Position numbers and translations under genes: made by a program. The notes under the pieces were generated by a model. It made no database searches, was not told the DNA's origin, and saw only the letters and a program-made list of their open reading frames with translations. Shown here one piece after another: positions 47,151 through 58,597 of a DNA stretch of 64,000 nt (the first letter of the stretch is position 1; every line of letters begins with the position of its first letter). This stretch comes from Gentiana macrophylla (lineage: Eukaryota > Streptophyta > Magnoliopsida > Gentianales > Gentianaceae): NCBI GenBank assembly GCA_026214975.1, contig JAOBSW010000334.1, positions 1-64,000 of the forward strand, given 5' to 3'.

Positions 47151-48000
47151 TTATTCGAGCAAGCTAAGTGAGCTAAGTGACTCGTACCCCACTTAAACCA
47201 TGCATTGTCCTCAATGTATAACAATAAAGAGCAAAAATAGGAACATAGCTCACGGATAGCGCGGGAGCGGAACAAGTCATGGTGAACTCCGGAAAAATCG
47301 AAGCAGACAGACACAAAGTGACCATTCGCATAAGGAAAAGTATAACCATTTGCAACATACATCTTAAACAACACTCGAAACTTGTTACGAGGTTAGTCCG
47401 GAAACTTGATAATAATCATATAAAAATGGAATAAGCGAGAAAGTGCCGAAGGAATTTTGTATCCCTTTTACGGTCCCAATTGTATGATTATAATGAAATG
47501 AAGCACAATTATTCAACACATTACACAGAAAGAATTGAGGAAATAGTAATACGACTAAAGGCAGACTCTATATAACACGACTCGATATAAAGGAAAATAT
47601 ACTAAATAGAAAGAAAAATAAACAAGCAACTAACGATGGTAGTCTTCATCTATAACCTCCACCGCCTAAATATTCTTAAAACCGGTGGAGAAGACAAAGA
47701 TAAAAAGCGAAGACTACCCCGTGTGGGAAAACACGAGGTTATTTGGAACAAAAGGTATTCAATCCAAAGATAAAAGAGAAACTCGGTAAGGTATAATGAT
47801 TCAATGCGACATATAGGATAAAGATAAAATTAGATACTTAGCGCATAAACTTCTCGCTTGCATTGGATATCAACAACTTAGTGAGATGTAGCTACTCCTC
47901 GAAATTACTAATAACCCAATGTATCATGTAAAAGTCATAACCGTCATCAACAAGGTCGGATCAGTATGATAATGTAGAACAAAACTTATCATCTAGAAAT
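46205..48000 (-). other. Element III internal 3' region (minus-strand half)
   Basis: Non-coding sequence in the same orientation as element I, with an (AT)n microsatellite at 47089-47148. A hairpin with tcct/AGGA loop lies at 47203-47216, next to an accccacttaaa tract. The stop of homology towards 48 kb marks an inverted junction. Confidence 0.55.
47089..47148. repeat. (AT)30 microsatellite
   Basis: Sixty uninterrupted bases of AT dinucleotide. Frames reading through it are artefacts. Confidence 0.97.
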
Positions 48001-48199
48001 GCCGGAATAGACGGAAAAGTGTGAAAATCAAAGGGTCATGAAAATCAAAATGATAAAAGATAAACATTAAAGCTTAGCAATATTTCGAATTCCGCAACAC
48101 GAAGGTATTTTGTGAACAAGATGGAGGTAGAGAGTATAATGGGTTGAGAAAAAGATACACATAAGGAGGGTAAAACGGATGGAAAGAAAGAGAGGCGAT

Positions 48200-48598
48200 G
48201 AAAGAATGGTTAGAAATGTGAACTGTCGGGGCAGATTGGTGAGAGGATCGAAAAGTTCATTCTTTTCTTGAATGCACTGTCAGGGAAAATTTATCACACG
48301 ACACATCGATGCTTTGGTAGGTGATGATTACTGGGGAACTTGTGGATTTGTGCATGATGCATGTTTTGCCTGAAATCCTTATTGATATAATGTGATTCTG
48401 TCTGCGTCACTGTCATTTGAGAGTTATTGCACACACATGTCGGTTCTACTATGAGATAGTGCTTAATGGATTACTGATGGATATGTGTTGACCCTCATCT
48501 TATTCAGAATTCTTGAATGAGTCTGTTCTTAATTAGTTTGTAACTGTTTATGGGGTTTGTTTGATTTGGTTTTTGCTTGGGACGATCAAAAGCTAAGT
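48200..48598 (+). other. Plus-strand half-element of the TGAT...ATCA group, 3' internal region
   Basis: Sequence at about 48260-48490 is the inverted counterpart of 28290-28480 in element I (for example tttatcacacgacacat). It leads to a plus-strand polypurine tract, so it faces the opposite way from 46188-48000. Confidence 0.65.
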
Positions 48599-48616
48599 GG
48601 GGGGGGGGGGGGTAGT
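48599..48616 (+). promoter_or_regulatory. Polypurine tract with a run of 14 G
   Basis: aagctaagt, then fourteen G at 48599-48612, then tagt, before the LTR at 48617. Related copies have five or six G here. Confidence 0.8.
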
Positions 48617-49475
48617 TGATGGCGGTCAACTTGGTATCATATTTTGCCACCAACTTACCCCGTATTTGTGTTCTCAATGGTGATAATATGTATGAAATCA
48701 TGGGGTTAATTAGGTAAATGTGATTAATTAAGCCACGTCCGGAGTGACTAAATTGGTATTATGCGTATTAACCGTGTATTTTATGCGTTATTTACCATAA
48801 ATGAAAGCTACTATATATGTGTGTTATGGTTTCATTAACAGATGAACGAGTGTTTGGAGCATCATTTGGGCTGAATGAGGGAGTCAATTGATAAAGAAGT
48901 GAACGGAGCTGAAGGTTGAAATGTTTCGAGCAGGGATTGGACTGGAGAATAGGATTGGTAACGAAACTTGGGCCTAGCATTACGAACGGATTTTGGAGCG
49001 GACTGGACATAAGGATTGGGCCTAGGGCATTCTATAACCTTCCAAGTTAAGTCTGCAGAAGAAAAAGTACAAAAATACCCTCGATTAATCGGAGTTGCCG
49101 CCAACTAATCGAGCCTCCTAGAATCTTCCAGAAACATGTTTTCTTGTACTCCAAGGATTTGGTTTTACCCTAAGTCGGTTTATACACCTATATAAGGCCA
49201 TACAGAACTGCGAATTTTGTATTCAATCATTCAATAATTCATTCATCCTATTATTCTTTCTTCCATCAATTAGATAAAATGTAGTCTTTTGGTGAATAAA
49301 GTTTTCTTTCATTTTCTTCTTTTCTTGCAAATAAATCATGAGTCTTTCATTATTGAATTGTGCTTGGTTTACTTTCGTCATGGATTGAGTCGAATCGCCA
49401 GAGAGAGATAGGATTGAGGGTAGATCTATTCTTCGTTATGGGTAAGATCTATTCCAATATTTTATTTAAGTATCT
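48617..49475 (+). repeat. LTR of the TGAT...ATCA group, truncated
   Basis: Starts tgatggcggtcaacttgg, the reverse complement of the end of the solo LTR at 52412. TATA box ctatataagg at 49188-49197. The motif CGATTAATCGG at 49082-49092 with an inverted ACTAATCGAG about 20 bases on lies upstream of TATA. Similarity to the solo LTR ends near 49465, where copia C LTR sequence begins. Confidence 0.75.
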
Positions 49476-49478
49476 CTC

Positions 49479-49557
49479 GAGCCATACACACACTATCTAG
49501 GTGGGCGAGTCAGATAGTGCCACATGTCACCATACTAATCAACCACATATCTTAACA
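49479..49557 (-). repeat. Copia C 3' LTR, truncated
   Basis: Starting gagccatacacacactatct, it matches 63413-63485 and ends cttaaca. A purine tract (minus strand TTTGAGGGGGA) follows internally at 49558-49568. Confidence 0.85.
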
Positions 49558-49699
49558 TCCCCCTCAAACTCAAGGGTGTGGGAACAACATTGAGTTTGTC
49601 TTGAAAGATCTCAAAGGCGAGAGTTTGTCAAAGGCTTGGTCAAAGCGATGCGCTATCCGATCAATCAAGGTATATAGCACACATTGAGTCTCTTGGCCA

Positions 49700-50740
49700 A
49701 GACCACATTTCTAACAAAGTGAACTTAAATCTCTATGTGTTTTGTCTTGGCATGGTAGACATGATTTTGGGCCAAATAAGAAGCACTGGTGTTGTCACAC
49801 CAAGATGTAGAAAGACCAGGAAGAGCAATATGCATTTCACCAAGTAGATACACAATCCATTTCAGTTCTGCTGCAAGGTTGGCCAAGGCTCTATATTTTG
49901 ACTCAGTACTAGATCTGGAAACCACTCCTTGCTTTTTTGAACTCTACGAGATCAAGGATTCACCAAGAAAGACACAGTAACCACCAATAGACTTTCTATC
50001 AATAGAGGATACTCCCCAATCAGCATCATAAAAACCAGTTAAAGACAATGTACTAGAGGGTTTAAAGTGCAGTCCATGTTGTAGTGTGCCCTTCACATAT
50101 CTAATCAATCTCTTTAGTGCTTTCTAGTGTTCCACACCTGGATTCTGTATAAACTGACTTAAATAATTGACAACAAAGGTGATGTTTGGTCTGGTACATG
50201 TCAGATATTGTAAACCACCTATAATACTTCTGTAAAGAGTTACATTCTGAAAAGGTTCACCAGCATTCTCATCCAGCATGTGACCTGGAACTATGGGTGT
50301 AGGGCATGTGTTGAGTGAATCACATCCTATCTTATGAAGTAACTAGGATGCATAATGTGTCTGAGTGAGAAAGCAGACCGGTGACATCTTTGGAAACTTG
50401 CATCCCAGTAAAATGAGAGACAAGTCCTAAGTCTTTAAGAGAAAACATGTTGTCCAACATCTTGATAAACTTCTGAATTAAAGTGGATGAGCTTCATGTC
50501 TCAAGTATATCATCAACATAAACAAGAACTAATAGGATGTGATTAGGAGCTTTAAGTATAAACAAGGAGTTATCACACATGGACAGAGTGAAATTACGCC
50601 TAGAAGTTGACTTTTCAAGAGCTTCAAACCATGCCCTAAGGGCTGTTTCAATCCACACAATGTCTTTTACAGTTTGCACACATAGTGAGGTCTTAAAGGA
50701 TCCACATACCCTTCAAAGTTGTGCCATGTAAACCGGTTTG
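49700..50740 (-). pseudogene. Copia C RNase H and reverse transcriptase C-terminal part
   Basis: RNase H reads SWCDNTSASYLAQNHVYHAK and TKHIEI (49725-49800). The block usually STEAEYRALA reads STESKYRALA. RT has VYVDDIL (about 50500-50530) intact and WFEALEKSTSRRNFT just upstream. Frame breaks occur around 49990-50490. The RT is cut at 50740 by a solo LTR and continues at 52413. Confidence 0.88.
50736..50740. repeat. Target-site duplication of solo LTR S1 (left)
   Basis: GTTTG; the right copy at 52413-52417 is GTTTC, a one-base difference. Confidence 0.65.
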
Positions 50741-52412
50741 TGATCGCGTGTAAGTCGGTTAATATTAGCAAGAGGACTAGGTCAATCGTAGAGTATAAGC
50801 AAAGGGCGAGTCAAGGTCAATCCCACGAGAGACTATTATTTAATTATGTTAAACACAACCAATTTATAGGTCAGCCGTATAGGGTGGTCATTGACCAACA
50901 TAAAGGAACAGTAAATAAAAGAGATGCAAATAACCCATGGTCAATCATGTATTGAAAAGACACTAACCAAGCTATTCATTACTAATCTCCCCTTAATCCT
51001 TATCTGATCCATATTTGTAATTAAGATATGGGTGCAATCTTCTAACCCTATCTACTTCCATTGTAAGGACAGCAGCCAATCTATACGCAACTAACCTCCT
51101 TCATTGGTTGTATTAGCCCATACGCCATAAGATCAAGAGATGCCGCACGAGACCAAAAATCTCCCTAAGAAGCTATCAACAATGACTAGCACGTTCCTAA
51201 GGATCCATCAAGACTATGTCTTAACTAACACTTCACCTTGCAAGTCCTTCGTGTTAATTTATGAATACAATAAGCAGATTGGCCAGATCTAACCTACTGT
51301 TAATTAAACATGTCGATCAACGAAGCTGCTGCAGAACCACAAAATTAGGGTTTACTAGGTGTTCAGATCTAGCGATAAAGACCGTCGCAGATATGAAGAG
51401 TGCAACCCATAATTCTGCGTATAATATGAACGGATCGAATAATAAAGATTAAGATTCATTTAATTAATTCATAGTTGATTAGATACAACAATAATCTAGA
51501 TCTATCATAAGAACGATCTTGAATCTAAGATAAGAAATAAAACATTGGAATAGATCTTACCCATAACGAAGAACAGATCTACTCTTCAATTCTCTTTCCC
51601 TCCGGCGATTCGAATCGATACATGATGATCGTGAAACAAGCACAATTCAATAATGAAAGACTCATGACTTATTCGCAAGAAAGAAAAGAAGAAAATAAAA
51701 TAAGACTTTATTCCCAAAATACTACATTGTATCTAATTTATGAATAGATCTATGAATGAATGATAGAATGGAAGATGAATACAATTTCGCAGCTCTGATG
51801 GCTTTAAATAGGTGTATAAATAGACTTAGGGGTAAACCCAATCCGTGGAGGACAAGAAAATACGTTTCTAGAAGATTCTGGGCCGATTTACTAAGGGTAT
51901 TTTTGTCTTTTTCTTTCTGCCGACTTAACTTGGAAGATTCTGGAATACCCTAGGCCCAGCTTTGGTATTTGGACCATAACTTGGCCTACGTAACTCCGAT
52001 TTAAGTGATTCAAAGTGTGTTGGAATCCTTGTTTCAAGCCCTACAACTTTAAGGCTTCAGAAACTGTGTTGTAAGATCACCAATCAGATTATCGGGTCCA
52101 ATATCCTCTTGAAAGACTTCAACCTTCACTCCGTTCGCTTTTCTCATCGATTGACTCATATATTCAGCCCAAATGATGCTCCATATACTCGTTCATCTGT
52201 CAGTAAAATCATAGAACACATAGTAGCTTCTATTTATAGGAAATAACGCATAAAATACACGGTTAATACGCATAATACCAATTTAGTCACCCCGGACGTG
52301 GCTTAATCACATTTAGCTAATTAAATCATTATTTCATACATATTATAACCATTGAGAACACAAATCTGGGGTAGATTGATGGTAAAATATGATACCAAGT
52401 TGACCGTCATCA
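50741..52412 (-). repeat. Solo LTR S1 (TGAT...ATCA group)
   Basis: 1672 bases starting tgatcgcgtgtaagtcgg and ending accgtcatca, inserted in copia C RT. It has no internal sequence, so it is a solo LTR left by recombination. TATA-like plus strand tataaatag lies near 51817. The motif position upstream of TATA holds only a single degenerate cgatttactaa (about 51882). Confidence 0.85.
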
Positions 52413-52679
52413 GTTTCTCCAAAGGACCATTTACGATGGCATTGTTTATATCTATCTGATGTATAGGCCAGTTGTAAGACACTGCAACAGACATGACTAC
52501 TCTAATGGTTGGTGCTTTAGCCACTGGTGAGAAGGTTTCTGTAAATTCCACTCCATAAGTTTGATTAAACCCTTTAGCCACCAACCTAGCTTTGTGTTTC
52601 AGAACACTACCATCAGGTTTGAGCTTCACTTTGTACACCCACCTATTTCCAACTATGTTCTGATTTCCTGTGGGAGGAA
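52413..52679 (-). pseudogene. Copia C reverse transcriptase N-terminal part
   Basis: Reads YKVKLKPDGSVLKHKARLVA and KGFNQTYGVEFTETFSPVAK on the minus strand, the classic copia RT start, with QIDINNAIVNGPLEK joining PVYM beyond S1. A frame of 105 codons. LARD separates it from the integrase part. Confidence 0.92.
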
Positions 52680-52684
52680 CCGGG
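52680..52684. repeat. Target-site duplication of LARD (left)
   Basis: CCGGG, identical to 58593-58597. Confidence 0.9.
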
Positions 52685-54269
52685 TGTTGGGGAGATTTTG
52701 CATCATTAAAACAAAAGACAATTTATAAAACCTATACTACCATGCAAAACTACCTCCTAACCGGCCGAATACCGGGTAGTTGCTAGTAAAGTTGGATAAG
52801 TACGGGTATCGATCCTCAGGGAAAAGGGATATTGAATCTAACGTCATTAATTCCTCTTTATTAAAACACATAACTAATCCTAATCTAAAACAGAAAATAA
52901 ACTGGACAGAGGATTGTTAATCCAAAGCCAGGAAGGATAAAAGTGATAAAAGCATAAATAAAACTACGAAAACGGTAAATCTATCTAACGAACATGATAA
53001 CGACTGAAGCGATCAAACATGGAACGAACCATAATCCACCATCCCGCAACCCTTAATTTCTTCCCTAGATTATCTTATAGTGATTTAATTCAAGTTGTGG
53101 TTTCACCTATCAAACGTATGAATTCCTACTTTCGTAGATGAATTCGCCTATCAATCTCTATCTTTCGATTTACGGAGATTAACGCATCATAAAATAAACC
53201 AAGGTGCAAGATTTACTAGATCTAACAACCTAGACATCCAACCTATCAACTTTCGCTTGACATAGATCAAACGTCTAATCTTTCCTATGGTGATCTCGCG
53301 TTTACACCGACTTTCGATCCCCACGGTAAACATCAATTGCTGAGACATCTTTCGATATAAATTTGCAATAACAAATAATCATAGAAAAGATACTGAACTT
53401 GGAATTAAAACTTACAAGATATCCAGAGAAAGAAATTAAAAACGCTGCGAAAGATATCCATGGCTGCTCCATGTTTATTCAACCTCAAAACATCATCATG
53501 GTTCAAGAAACGAAGGAAAAACAAACAAAATAAAAGACATAATCTAACCCCGATCACCCGAGCACAAGGCTCGGGTGATCGGCCTTGAAAGCTCCCGTAA
53601 AGCGGCCATCGCCTGTAATTTTCGTATGAAAAATCTGATGTAATTAGGGTTGGAATCGCAGCTGCTTTTATAGAAAAATCAAGTCGGTTGCTACAGTAAA
53701 GGTGCCGGACGCCCGTTTGAAGATCAGGACGCCCGTCCACTATTTTCAGCAACAGTATCCAAACTTGTAACGCTCATATATCGGGTCTCGTAAGTCGGAA
53801 TGGAGTGATTCAAAATCCTGTAGAATCCTCTCTTCAAGCCCTACAACTCTTATCTTGAGGTCCAGAGTCAAATCGGTTGTTATCATATCAAGAACTGTGT
53901 CGGAAGTCGGGACTACCCGGAATCCTGATTTCCCAACATTCATCTTGATTGATTTCTTTCCTTATATCTTTCAATCTTCCATAACTTTGATTGATCCTTT
54001 CCAATCACGAATTTGGCTCTCTAAAATCCTCTCTCCTATCATCAATGAGTATCTACAACAATAGGAAAACATACCAAAGCGTAACGTATTTCCAAAATAA
54101 CATAAAATCATCAATTACGCACATAAATTGTTACGTTTTGAGATTTAACTATTAAAAACATCATTTACTCAATATTTCAATATAAAGCCCTATTTCTATG
54201 AAAATAATACATATCGGGGAAATTGATATAAAATATATCGTTAAAAACACTACAATTTGACCCTTAACA
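52685..54269 (-). repeat. LARD 3' LTR
   Basis: 1585 bases, TGTTGGGGAG...CCCTTAACA. Minus-strand TATA box (plus strand cttttatag, 53665-53673). GACGCCCGT at 53708-53716 and GACGCCCGTC at 53728-53737 lie upstream of it. Confidence 0.94.
53551..53581 (-). promoter_or_regulatory. 13-bp perfect hairpin in the transcribed part of the LARD LTR
   Basis: Arms CGATCACCCGAGC and GCTCGGGTGATCG around ACAAG, about 85-120 bases downstream of the TATA box; also present at 57877-57907. Could be an RNA dimerisation, packaging or processing structure (inference). Confidence 0.7.
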
Positions 54270-54284
54270 ACACCCCCACACTTA
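54270..54284 (-). promoter_or_regulatory. Polypurine tract of LARD
   Basis: Plus strand acacccccacactta, the complement of TAAGTGTGGGGGTGT, beside the 3' LTR. Confidence 0.8.
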
Positions 54285-57001
54285 AACCTTGCTCGTCGAG
54301 CAAAACAAAACAAGAACATACTATCAAGAATCCACATAACCTGACACGAGATATAGTCAAAATCATGACAAGCTAGTATTCAGCAAATCGACCTCACTCG
54401 GTGATGTGTGTGCAGAACCTACTAAACTTCCACCGACCCTCTCTTGATATAATACATCAAGCACTAACAGTTATCCGGTCAACTAAACTAAAACTTCATT
54501 CTATCTACAACACTTACCTAACAAAAACTAATTACCAAGAACATAGTAACCAACTCACAATTAAACTCCTTTACTTAGTGCCAAGAAAATACCTCTCGGG
54601 TCTCTACTGGGTTTAGATCAACTTGACTTAGTGTTCCAAAAAGCGTATATTTTATATTTTATATTTCCTATCATCGTCGCGTCTCAAAAGTATAACACAC
54701 TCCCTACATTAGAGGCGAGTCACCCCGAGATCACTCAATCCTCATCTTGTCAAGGTAAACCACACTCCCCAATTGGGGCAGTATCCAAATGGACTCGAGG
54801 TGATAGTTACAAACAAAATTCCCGCAAAGAAATTCTATTCATTTATTTCTATTTATAGATATATATATTTTTATATTTTTCAAACTCTTTGGAAACTCTC
54901 GGTCAAATATATTTCTAACACATTCAAGACTCTTAAAGTTCTCAAGAACACTAAGGTCTTGAGATTCTAATCTGTGAGTATAGCACTAGTTCTTAACTTT
55001 CATTAATGCTAAATAAGTGTTATCTCAGATCAAGAATTAACTTTCCTTTAACTAACCGGAAACTATTCTATATTTGGCTCTTTATCTAATAGGTTCGTGA
55101 AATGAAGTTCAAGTGAGTATCGACTTACTAAACCTATTCTCGTAACATGATATGACTACCATGATAACAACTAAAGGGTGCCACATTATAAAACTAGCAT
55201 GCAATTGAAATGTTACTGGGATGAAACAAAATTTTGAAAATTTTGCACTTTTCATAGAAAATTATAACTAATATGAGCAAATGAAAGTAGATACACATAA
55301 ACCATCCCTCCCCACACTTAATTTGCAACTTGTCCTCAAGTTGTGCGAATGAAAAAGAAAAGAAAACTTAGGTGATTGTATGCCGAAAGGGAGCTATTTC
55401 GGAAGTGGGTCGACCTCACCCCAGAAATGCTCAACGAATCCGATGATCGTGGACCATCCACCGGAAAAATGAAATCGTCTAAAGCTCACAATCGCTAATG
55501 CAAATACCGCACACTTGACAAACATGAAATACCTCGGGGATAGGGAAGATAACATATAAAGCACGGAAAGGAAGTCAGAGAATTTTTAGATTAAGCTCAT
55601 ATAAAGATGGACATATACATGGAATATTGCAAAATAGTAGGGCTAGGTGCAACTATATGAAAATGCATTACAATGCAATCTACGTGAAAATCCTAAAAAT
55701 AAAATAAAACGAGGTAGTATTACGAGCCGACAGATTAACTACACTCAAAAGAAAAATAAACTAGGTGGTATTATTTAAAACCAGCGGTGACCACACTTAA
55801 GAAAAATAAAAGGAAAAATAGAAAAACAATGCAACTATATGAAATGCAACTAAATGAAATGCATTTAAATGATATGCAAAAGAAAATAAAATAAAAGAAA
55901 GAAAACTAGCCCACTAATTTGCAACACGACATATATAAAATAAACGTCTACCAAATAATGACAAAGTTACGATAAACGATAAAGTCTTTGTTATTCATTA
56001 CATGCATGTAGTGACGCTTTAAGACTCATCAAAGGTGATAGCATTATGGAAACCAACGATTAGCTATACTAAAGCAGATATAACTCATATGGAGAAAGGG
56101 CGTAGCATACGGAAAACCGGCGATAGCTACCCATATGAACTATAAAAACAAAGGAAGCACGTAAGTCTTAAAAGCTTAAAAGATTCATCGGAGCGGTATG
56201 TAGCATACGGGAACCGACTTTAGCTACTAATTAACCATAAGAACAGTTATAGCTTACGAGAACCGACAGTCACTATAACATGCCTAGATGAATCATATAT
56301 AAGGAATTGATCAATTATCTAACATGGATTCATAGATGGAAAGGTAAAAACATATAAGTTCAGGTCATCTATGTAAAAATCAATTAGCCACAGAAGCTCG
56401 AATGAAAAATCCACATCAAATAAAAGCATTGAAAACAAAATCAAGAAATTTAGAACCTGGACCGAACCCCGGACGAACGTTCACTTAGCGTTCAGAACTG
56501 GACGGGCGTTCCACCTTGCGACGCCAAATCGCTTTGAAAACCGACCGGACGGGCGTTCGAAAGTATAGACGCTCGTGTGGTCCTCTAAATCGTAAACAGA
56601 TTGAAAATATTTGAACGGACGGCGCCCAATACTTCCAACTTCGTTCACTGCGCAGATGAAGAAGCGGACGGGCGCCCAATGTAATGACGCCGTCCATACA
56701 ACAAGAATGCCTGAGATAGCGGGAAAACACACAAAGAAACCCTAATATTCCAATTCTAAACACCAAGAACGAGGCAGCCACATCAAATTTAAGCATAAAC
56801 GGTTAGATTAGGTAACAACTAAACATAAACTTCACGTAAAACAAGTTGAGTAAAAAACTTTTGCACATTCTTAACCTAATGGTCATCGAAACACGGCAAA
56901 ATAAAAACTCTCAACTTGGTATACGCTACTTTTATTAAAAACAAAAATAAAACGTAACAAAATCGAGAACTAACAAAACTAGATTCAACATGACACCTAT
57001 T
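54285..57001 (-). other. LARD interior, non-coding
   Basis: No gag-pol. It contains the internal polypurine tract and hairpin (55306-55343), the word shared with Gypsy-2 (55445-55464), and AT-rich simple stretches around 55790-55920. From 56470 to 56700 lies a leader with GACGGGCGTTCC/GGGCGCCC-type motifs. Short open frames here match nothing I know. Confidence 0.75.
55306..55343 (-). promoter_or_regulatory. Internal polypurine tract with AGGA hairpin (LARD)
   Basis: Minus strand CAACTTG-AGGA-CAAGTTG (55326-55343), followed by TAAGTGTGGGGAGGG (55306-55320). Confidence 0.6.
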
Positions 57002-57018
57002 CCCCGGCAACGGCGCCA
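57002..57018 (-). promoter_or_regulatory. Primer binding site of LARD (tRNA-Asp type)
   Basis: Plus strand ccccggcaacggcgcca, the exact complement of the Gypsy-2 primer site. Confidence 0.92.
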
Positions 57019-57022
57019 CTTT

Positions 57023-58592
57023 TGTTGGGGAGATTTTGCATCATTAAAACAAAAGACAATTTATAAAACCTATACTACCATGCAAAACTACCTCCTAACG
57101 GCCGAATACCGGTAGTTGCTAGTAAAGTTGGATAAGCACGGGTATCGATCCTCAGGAAAAGGGATATTGAATCTAACGTCATTAATTCCTCTTTATTAAA
57201 ACACATAACTAATCCTAATCTAAAGCAGAAAATAAATCGACAGAGGATTGTTAATCCAAAGCCAGGAAGGATAAAAGTGATAAAAGCATAAATAAAACTA
57301 AAACGGTAAATCTATCTAACGAACATGATAACGATCAGGCGATCAAACATGGAACGAACCATAATCCACCATCCCGCAACCCTTAATTTCTTCCCTAGAT
57401 TATCTTATAGTGATTTAATTCAAGTTGTGGTTTCACCTATCAAACGTATGAATTCCTACTTTCGTAGATGAATTCGCCTATCAATCTCTATCTTTCGATT
57501 TACGGAGATTAACGCATCATAAAATAAACCAAGGTGCAAGATTTACTAGATCTAACAACCTAGACATCCAACCTATCAACTTTCGCTTGACATAGATCAA
57601 ACGTCTAATCTTTCCTATGGTGATCTCGCGTTTACACCGACTTTCGTCCTACGGTAAACATCAATTGCAGACATCTTTCGATATAAATTTGCAATAACAA
57701 ATAATCATAGAAAAGATACGAACTTGGAATTAAAACTTACAAGATATCCAGAGAAAGAAATTAAAAACGCTGCAGAAAGATATCCATGGCTGCTCCATGT
57801 TTATTCAACCTCAAAACATCATCATGGTTCAAGAAACGAAGGAAAAACAAACAAAATAAAAGACCTAATCTAACCCCGATCACCCGAGCACAAGGCTCGG
57901 GTGATCGAAAGCTCCTCGAGCGGCGTTGTGCCTGTGTAATTTTCGTATGAAAAATCTGATGTAATTAGGGTTGGAATCGCAGCTGCTTTTATAGAAAAAT
58001 CAAGTCGGTTGCTACAGTAAAGGTGCCGGACGCCCGTTTGAAGATCAGGACGCCCGTCCACTATTTTCAGCAACAGCATCCAAACTTGTAACGCTCATAT
58101 ATCGGGCCTCGTAAGTCGGAATGGAGTGATTCAAAATCCTGTAGAATCCTCTCTTCAAGCCCTACAACTCTTATCTTGAGGTCCAGAGTCAAATCGGTTG
58201 TTATCATATCAAGAACTGTGTCGGAAGTCGGGACTACCCGGAATCCTGATTTCCCAACATTCATCTTGATTGATTTCTTTCCTTATATCTTTCAATCTTC
58301 CATAACTTTGATTGATCCTTTCCAATCACGAATTTGGCTCTCTAAAATCCTCTCTCCCATCATCAATGAGTATCTACAACAATAGGAAAACATACCAAAG
58401 CGTAACGTATTTCCAAAATAACATAAAATCATCAATTACGCACATAAATTGTTACGTTTTGAGATTTAACTATTAAAAACATCATTTACTCAATATTTCA
58501 ATATAAAGCCCTATTTCTATGAAAATAATACATATACGGGGGAAATTGATATAAAATATATCGTTAAAAACACTACAATTTGACCCTTAACA
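57023..58592 (-). repeat. LARD 5' LTR
   Basis: 1570 bases, same ends as 52685-54269. The last 600 bases differ at only a handful of sites, while the clusters near 57100-57130, 57640-57680 and 57905-57945 disagree strongly. Confidence 0.94.
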
Positions 58593-58597
58593 CCGGG
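58593..58597. repeat. Target-site duplication of LARD (right)
   Basis: CCGGG. Confidence 0.9.

Larger units (their letters stand above)
52685..58592 (-). mobile_element. LARD: non-autonomous gypsy-type LTR element
   Basis: A 5.9 kb element with 1.6 kb LTRs, TSD CCGGG, a full 17-base tRNA-Asp primer site and a polypurine tract, but no gag or pol in its 2.75 kb interior. Its interior shares the AGGA hairpin with internal polypurine tract and a 20-base word with Gypsy-2, so it is probably an Athila deletion derivative mobilised in trans. The LTRs are nearly identical outside error-like clusters. Confidence 0.93.

Noticed and set aside
47066..47374. Open frames running through the (AT)n tract with Ile-Tyr repeats
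   Set aside because: Simple sequence is open by composition; there is no family resemblance.
53551..53581. Rho-independent-style terminator hairpin
   Set aside because: The context is a plant LTR leader; bacterial terminator logic does not apply.
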